This document shows positions 7,689 to 11,484 of a stretch of 11,484 nucleotides of DNA, piece after piece. The stretch comes from Planctomycetota bacterium (GTDB taxonomy: Bacteria; Planctomycetota; UBA1135; UBA2386), in assembly GCA_947455805.1 (NCBI GenBank), contig CANGSN010000059.1:1-11484 (forward strand), written 5' to 3'. Below the pieces are notes generated by a model that was not told where the DNA came from, ran no database searches, and was given only the letters and a program-made list of their open reading frames with translations. The first letter of the stretch is position 1, and each line of letters begins with the position of its first letter. The translations under genes and the position numbers were made by a program.

Positions 7689-9005
7689 TCAGCCGACTTC
7701 CGCGGGCGGCGTCGGCGCGGCAGCGGTGACCGCAGGTGGCGCGTGCGAAGCGGCGGGGATGGGAACGGCCACCGCGACGAACGGCCGACCGCGCCAGCGC
7801 CGCGGCAGCAGCGCATCCGGCACCGCGAGCCAACCACCGACGAGCAGTGCCGCGAACACGAGCCAACTGAGCAGCTCGTCGACGAGCAGCCCAACCCCTT
7901 CGCCCGCACCACCGAACAGCGAACGCAGCCCGGCGCGCCACGTCATGCTCCACAGCAGCAGCAGGACCGCGACGAGCAGCCCGCGCGCGAGCCAGCGCCA
8001 GCGTGGGGCCAGCGCACGCGACCAGACGACCAGCTGCGGCAGTGCTGGCAGCAGGAACATCAGGCGGTAGTCGAAGCTGCTGCCGAGGCAGAACGAGCCG
8101 GCGTAGACCGCGCAGCCGACGCGGAAGCCGAGCGCCGCCGGATCCCCGTCGACCAGCGGCAGGCGGACGCGCGTGCGCAGCCAGGCCCCCGCGCCGAACA
8201 GCAGCAGCGCCGCGCCGATCGCGAGGCCGAGCAGTAGCGGCAGCGAGGCGCCGTTCTTGGCGAACGTCACCGCCGCCTGGTCGATGCCGTAGCCGATGCG
8301 GTTCCAGTGGAACGTGCCGGCGCGGATCTTCGCCAGGTCGCCGAACGTCGCCGCCACGTAGCCGGCGAACAGGCAGGCCGCGACGAGGCCGGCGCGGCGC
8401 TGGCGGCGGTCGCCGGCGACGAAGCCGAACAGGGCGAAGGCCGGGAACAGCTTGGCGACGGCGGCGACCAGCACGACGGCGGCGGCGACGTTCGGCCGGG
8501 TGGTGGCAAGCCACAACGCGATCGCGGTCAGGCCGAAGACGAACAGATCGCTGTTGCCGCGTTCGAGGCCAAGCCAGATCGCCGGCGACCACACGGCGAG
8601 CGCCAGCCAGAGGCCTTGCGCGCGCGTGCGGACCAGCGCGACGAGGGCGAGGGCGCCGGCCGCGAACGCAGTGAAGAAGGCGACCAGCAGCCACGGCGTG
8701 TGCTCCGGGCGCAGCCCGAGCCAGGCCAGCACGAGCCAGACGCGCGGGTAGTTCAGCGGCCGGCCCAGCACGTCGCCGGGGTTCTGCTGCAGCGGGTCCA
8801 GGCCCTGCGCCAGCGAGAGCGAGGCCCCGCTGATGGTGCAGGCATCGACGCCGGGTGGCTGCATCGTCGGCACGCCGAGCAGGTGCACCGCCTCGGTGCG
8901 GCCGAGCCCGAACAGCGCGACCAGGGTCGACACGAGGGCCCCGACTGCCGCGGCCAGAAGCACGCGGCCGGAGAGCGGCGCGGAGGAACCGATGGCATTG
9001 GCCAT
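7689..9005 (-). CDS. Polytopic membrane glycosyltransferase-like protein (GT87/DUF2029 type)
   Basis: The 438-residue integral membrane protein has about ten hydrophobic segments (near 15-34, 105-125, 131-148, 152-168, 172-197, 207-222, 253-275, 293-330, 338-357, 378-397). Family-like motifs are PLNYPRVW (83-90) after a large extracytoplasmic loop, GLERGNSDLFVFGL (146-159), AKLFPAFALFGF (184-195) and FDYRLMFLLPALP (311-323). GT87 proteins, such as mycobacterial mannosyltransferases, use polyprenyl-phosphate sugars to glycosylate lipids or glycans on the outer face of the membrane. Many relatives have no known substrate, so donor and acceptor are not assigned. The GT-C catalytic acid cannot be placed with certainty; Asp54 in the first loop is a candidate. 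The C-terminal 35 residues are Ala/Pro-rich and probably cytoplasmic or disordered. ATG 9005 is chosen since the first membrane helix starts about 15 residues later; upstream in-frame starts add non-hydrophobic shadow sequence. Confidence 0.8.
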   Translation of the reverse strand: MANAIGSSAPLSGRVLLAAAVGALVSTLVALFGLGRTEAVHLLGVPTMQPPGVDACTISGASLSLAQGLDPLQQNPGDVLGRPLNYPRVWLVLAWLGLRPEHTPWLLVAFFTAFAAGALALVALVRTRAQGLWLALAVWSPAIWLGLERGNSDLFVFGLTAIALWLATTRPNVAAAVVLVAAVAKLFPAFALFGFVAGDRRQRRAGLVAACLFAGYVAATFGDLAKIRAGTFHWNRIGYGIDQAAVTFAKNGASLPLLLGLAIGAALLLFGAGAWLRTRVRLPLVDGDPAALGFRVGCAVYAGSFCLGSSFDYRLMFLLPALPQLVVWSRALAPRWRWLARGLLVAVLLLLWSMTWRAGLRSLFGGAGEGVGLLVDELLSWLVFAALLVGGWLAVPDALLPRRWRGRPFVAVAVPIPAASHAPPAVTAAAPTPPAEVG

Positions 9006-9197
9006 ACGCACGACCGACGAGGTCCCGGCAGCATGGCACCGCGATGCGGATGTCACCATGCGCCCTGGAAGAAGATTGCGGGCGCCACTGGGCGCAGACC
9101 GCTGTCCAGGAGAGATTGCTGACCCCGTTGCCATCGCCCCCTCGATCCCTAGGCAGCAGGTCGTTCCCGTTCCTCAACCCCTCACTCCCGAGGACCC
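9006..9197. promoter_or_regulatory. Divergent intergenic region between the GT87-like gene and the large secreted-protein gene
   Basis: This 192-bp gap must hold both promoters. For the rightward gene, TTGCCA (9128-9133), 16 bases, then TAGGCA (9150-9155) is a possible sigma-70-like pair with a good -35 and a poor -10. An inverted repeat GCATGG (9031-9036) / CCATGC (9056-9061) lies near the leftward start and could be an operator. A weak GAGGA site (9190-9194) sits only three bases before the ATG at 9198. None of these is strong. Confidence 0.3.
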
Positions 9198-11444
9198 ATG
9201 CTCCGTAGAACGCTCGCTCTGGCCGCGCTCGCCGTGCCCGCCATCGCACCGCATGCTCTCGCCCAATCCAATGCCGTGCCCGGTCTCGACATCCTGATGT
9301 ACGACATGACCGACCTCGCCTTCATGGGGCGCCGCGGCCCGGCGTTCCCGAACGGTGAGTCCGGCTTCATGGTCGGCCACTCGTGGTGCAACACCGGCAC
9401 CGTCAACCTGCCGTGGGCGTCCGAGGTCAACGGGGTGATGGTCGACCAGTTCCCACGCATCTCGTTCCTGCTGGCGCGCGAGAGCAACGGCCGCATGGTG
9501 CAGATCTCCGGCCGCAGCTTCTGCAAGTACTCGCCGACGGCGTTCAACTTCTCGACCGGCCCGTGCCTGCCGTGCAACGTCACCGGCGGCTCGTTCTTCT
9601 TCGTCGGCTGCTCGGACACCTACGGCAGCGGCATCAACAGCAGCCAGTACGCGCTGGGCCCGAGCGAGGAGCTCAACCCGTGGCTCGGCACGTGGAACGT
9701 CGCCGGCAGCTACTTCGACCGCGGCGACCCCGCGCTGGCCGGCGCCGCCGGTGTCGACTCGGTACGCTCGCTGACGTTCTCGCAGGTGCAGGCGTTCGAT
9801 TCGGTCAAGAACCGCATCGTCGTGCGCGACGGCGAGATCCAGGCCGGCGCCACCTACTACGCGCAGGTGCAGGCGGTCGTGCAGGGTGAGCCGGCGATCG
9901 AGCGCGACAACAACATCAGCAACCGCCAGGTCGGCATCAGCGGCAGCGGCGGCACCTGGACGACCAATACGATCGGCAGCTCGCAGAACGGCTCGGTGCT
10001 GACGCGCTGGTCCGGTGCGACGTTCGATCGCAACAACAACGGCACCGGCGACGGCAGCTTCCTGGTCGCGGTGAAGACCAGCGGCCCGACCGCGGGGATG
10101 TACCACTACGAGTACGCGATCCACAACATCGACAACCACCGCGGCGGCGCGTCGTTCCGCATCCCGGTGGCACCGGGCGCGATCGTGGCGAACGCCGGCT
10201 TCCGCGACCTCGACACCGATCCGCTGAACGACTGGACCTTCAGCCAGGTCGGCAACGAGGTGGTGTTCACCGCCGTCGGCACCAACGCGCTCGACTGGAA
10301 CACGATCTACAACTGCTGGTTCGACTGCTCGATCGCGCCGGGTGCTGGCTCGATGACGATCGACCAGGCGCGGCCGGGCACCGGCGCGCTCAGCGTCGCC
10401 GTGGCGAGCCGGGTCCCGAGCGGCCTCGCGTTCGCGAACAAGTTCTCGGTCGGTGGCTCGTGCGGCAACTGCACCAGCACCTACTACGAGCTGTTCACTT
10501 CGGCGAACCCGTTCGACCTGAACGGCACGTCGACGACGGCCACGCTGCAGAACGGCAGCTACACGGTGTCGCGGTCCACGGTCGCATTCGTGCCGGTCGC
10601 CGGCCAGAACCTCGGCCTCGGCCTCAGCGGCCAGACGACGGTGACGCTGCCGTTCGCGCTGCCCTACCCGGGTGGTTCGACGACGCAACTGCAGGTCGTG
10701 TCGAGCGGCTACGTGTCGCCTGGCACGCCGAACCTCGTGCAGCTGCTGCCGTCGGCCTTGCAGCTGATGCAGGGCCAGCCGCGCTGGGCGGCGTTCTGGA
10801 CGCTGATGAACCCGAGTGCGACCAGCGCCAACAACGTCTGGTTCGACGCCAACGCGCAGCGCGCGATCCTGACGTGGAATGCCGTGCCGCTGCTCGGCAC
10901 GACGGGCAACAACACGTTCCAGATCCAGTTCTTCCCGAACGGCACCGTGCACACGGTGTTCCAGAACATCGCCAACTCGACGTTCGCGCGCATGACCGGC
11001 TGGACCACCGGCGGCAACTTCGCCGACCCGGGTTCGCGCGACCTGTCGGCGACGACCACGCCGTTCACGCTCTGCCCGAACCCGTTCGACGGCCTCGCCC
11101 TCGACGCCAGCGCCAATCCGGTGCTCGGCACCACGCTGCAGTGGCAGATCAGCGGCATCCCCGGCGCCACCGGCTGGGCGGCGCTGCTGCGCTCGCTGAC
11201 GCGGGCGACGCCGCCGATCGACCTGACCAGCGTCGGCATGCCGGGCTGCTTCGCGCACGTCGTCGACCCGGTCGCGACGTTCGTGCTGGCGCCCGGTGCG
11301 TCGGTCAGCCTGCCGGAGTCGCTGCCGAGCAGCACCAACCTGATCGGGCTGAACCTGGTCGGCCAGGCGGTCGCCTTCAACCCGCCGCTGAACGCGCTGG
11401 GCCTCGTCGTGAGCAACGCGACGGTGTTGTCGCTCGGCCTGTGA
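9198..11444 (+). CDS. Large secreted Cys-containing protein with planctomycete-type C-terminal domain, function unknown
   Basis: The 748-residue protein begins with a clear Sec signal peptide (MLRRTLALAAL, likely cut at ALA|QS after residue 22), which fixes the start. Residues about 25-420 form a large domain rich in Gly, Asn and aromatics, with GCSDTYGSG, LGTWNVAGSYFDRGDP, YHYEYAIHNIDNHRGG and DLDTDPLNDW stretches. Residues about 470-620 resemble a nidogen-like beta domain (LPFALPYPGG, PRWAAFW, NTFQIQFFPNGTVHTVF). Residues about 635-748 are a compact domain with DLTSVGMPGCF, a hydrophobic beta stretch, and NALGLVVSN near the end. I have seen this final domain at the C-terminus of many planctomycete secreted proteins, where it may act in sorting or surface attachment; that role is inference. 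Eleven cysteines, several in CxxC or CxxxC pairs (CLPC, CWFDC, CGNC), suggest disulfides outside the cytoplasm. No catalytic motif is seen. A GC hairpin follows at once. Confidence 0.85.
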   Translation: MLRRTLALAALAVPAIAPHALAQSNAVPGLDILMYDMTDLAFMGRRGPAFPNGESGFMVGHSWCNTGTVNLPWASEVNGVMVDQFPRISFLLARESNGRMVQISGRSFCKYSPTAFNFSTGPCLPCNVTGGSFFFVGCSDTYGSGINSSQYALGPSEELNPWLGTWNVAGSYFDRGDPALAGAAGVDSVRSLTFSQVQAFDSVKNRIVVRDGEIQAGATYYAQVQAVVQGEPAIERDNNISNRQVGISGSGGTWTTNTIGSSQNGSVLTRWSGATFDRNNNGTGDGSFLVAVKTSGPTAGMYHYEYAIHNIDNHRGGASFRIPVAPGAIVANAGFRDLDTDPLNDWTFSQVGNEVVFTAVGTNALDWNTIYNCWFDCSIAPGAGSMTIDQARPGTGALSVAVASRVPSGLAFANKFSVGGSCGNCTSTYYELFTSANPFDLNGTSTTATLQNGSYTVSRSTVAFVPVAGQNLGLGLSGQTTVTLPFALPYPGGSTTQLQVVSSGYVSPGTPNLVQLLPSALQLMQGQPRWAAFWTLMNPSATSANNVWFDANAQRAILTWNAVPLLGTTGNNTFQIQFFPNGTVHTVFQNIANSTFARMTGWTTGGNFADPGSRDLSATTTPFTLCPNPFDGLALDASANPVLGTTLQWQISGIPGATGWAALLRSLTRATPPIDLTSVGMPGCFAHVVDPVATFVLAPGASVSLPESLPSSTNLIGLNLVGQAVAFNPPLNALGLVVSNATVLSLGL

Positions 11445-11446
11445 AC

Positions 11447-11480
11447 GGCTCCGCGCGCGGCCGTCCGCGCGCGTCGAGCC
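11447..11480 (+). terminator. Strong GC hairpin after the large secreted-protein gene
   Basis: GGCTC plus CGCGCGCGG (11447-11460), loop CCGT (11461-11464), then CCGCGCGCG (11465-11473), a two-base bulge TC, and GAGCC (11476-11480). This gives 14 base pairs starting two bases after the stop codon. No T-tract is visible in the four bases left before the window ends. Its placement supports a transcription terminator or an mRNA 3'-end stabiliser. Confidence 0.6.
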
Positions 11481-11484
11481 CCTC

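Noticed and set aside
7652..7912. Longer N-terminus of the GIY-YIG protein (start at 7912)
   Set aside because: The extra 87 residues lie antisense-frame within the GT87-like coding sequence and are Arg/Ser/Cys-rich shadow; the domain is complete from 7651.
9174..11258. A 694-codon open frame antisense to the large secreted-protein gene
   Set aside because: Its composition is shadow-like (Arg/Val/Ala/Asp), it has no signal peptide or motifs, and the plus-strand frame has a clear signal peptide and domain structure.

Overview
The window is very GC-rich bacterial DNA (roughly 70 % G+C by eye). It has few Shine-Dalgarno sites and long spurious reading frames in every frame. The best lineage guess is Planctomycetota. 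The main reasons are the last gene, whose secreted product ends in a roughly 110-residue C-terminal domain that I know from large sets of secreted proteins in that phylum, and a secreted prenyltransferase/squalene-oxidase-repeat protein of a kind also common there. This is from memory of protein families; no search was run.

Layout: (1) 1-339, minus strand: the N-terminal 113 codons of a photolyase/cryptochrome-family protein, cut by the window edge. (2) 450-1661, plus: ispG, the iron-sulfur enzyme of the MEP isoprenoid pathway, divergent from the photolyase gene. (3) 1786-4596, plus: a homodimeric, AceE/MdeB-like thiamine-diphosphate 2-oxoacid dehydrogenase E1, with no E2 or E3 gene beside it. 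(4) 4681-5862, plus: a membrane-anchored HtrA/Deg-type serine protease with one PDZ domain. (5) 6018-7238, plus: a secreted alpha/alpha-toroid protein with prenyltransferase/squalene-oxidase repeats. (6) 7352-7651, minus: a small GIY-YIG (YhbQ-like) protein. (7) 7689-9005, minus: a polytopic membrane protein of the GT87/DUF2029 glycosyltransferase type. (8) 9198-11444, plus: a large Cys-containing secreted protein with the recurring planctomycete C-terminal domain, followed by a strong GC hairpin.

Genes 2-5 run in the same direction, but each gap is 84-155 bp and holds at least one GC hairpin, so a single tight operon is not obvious. Genes 5 and 6 converge on a 113-bp gap unusually rich in nested and interleaved inverted repeats. 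Genes 7 and 8 diverge from a 192-bp gap. Functionally the window mixes housekeeping metabolism (ispG, E1) with envelope and secretion functions (protease, toroid protein, GT87, large secreted protein). I see no mobile element, CRISPR array, tRNA or rRNA, and no clear new multi-gene system. The points most worth a second look are the E1 without its E2-docking region, the secreted proteins of unknown function, and the structured convergent gap.
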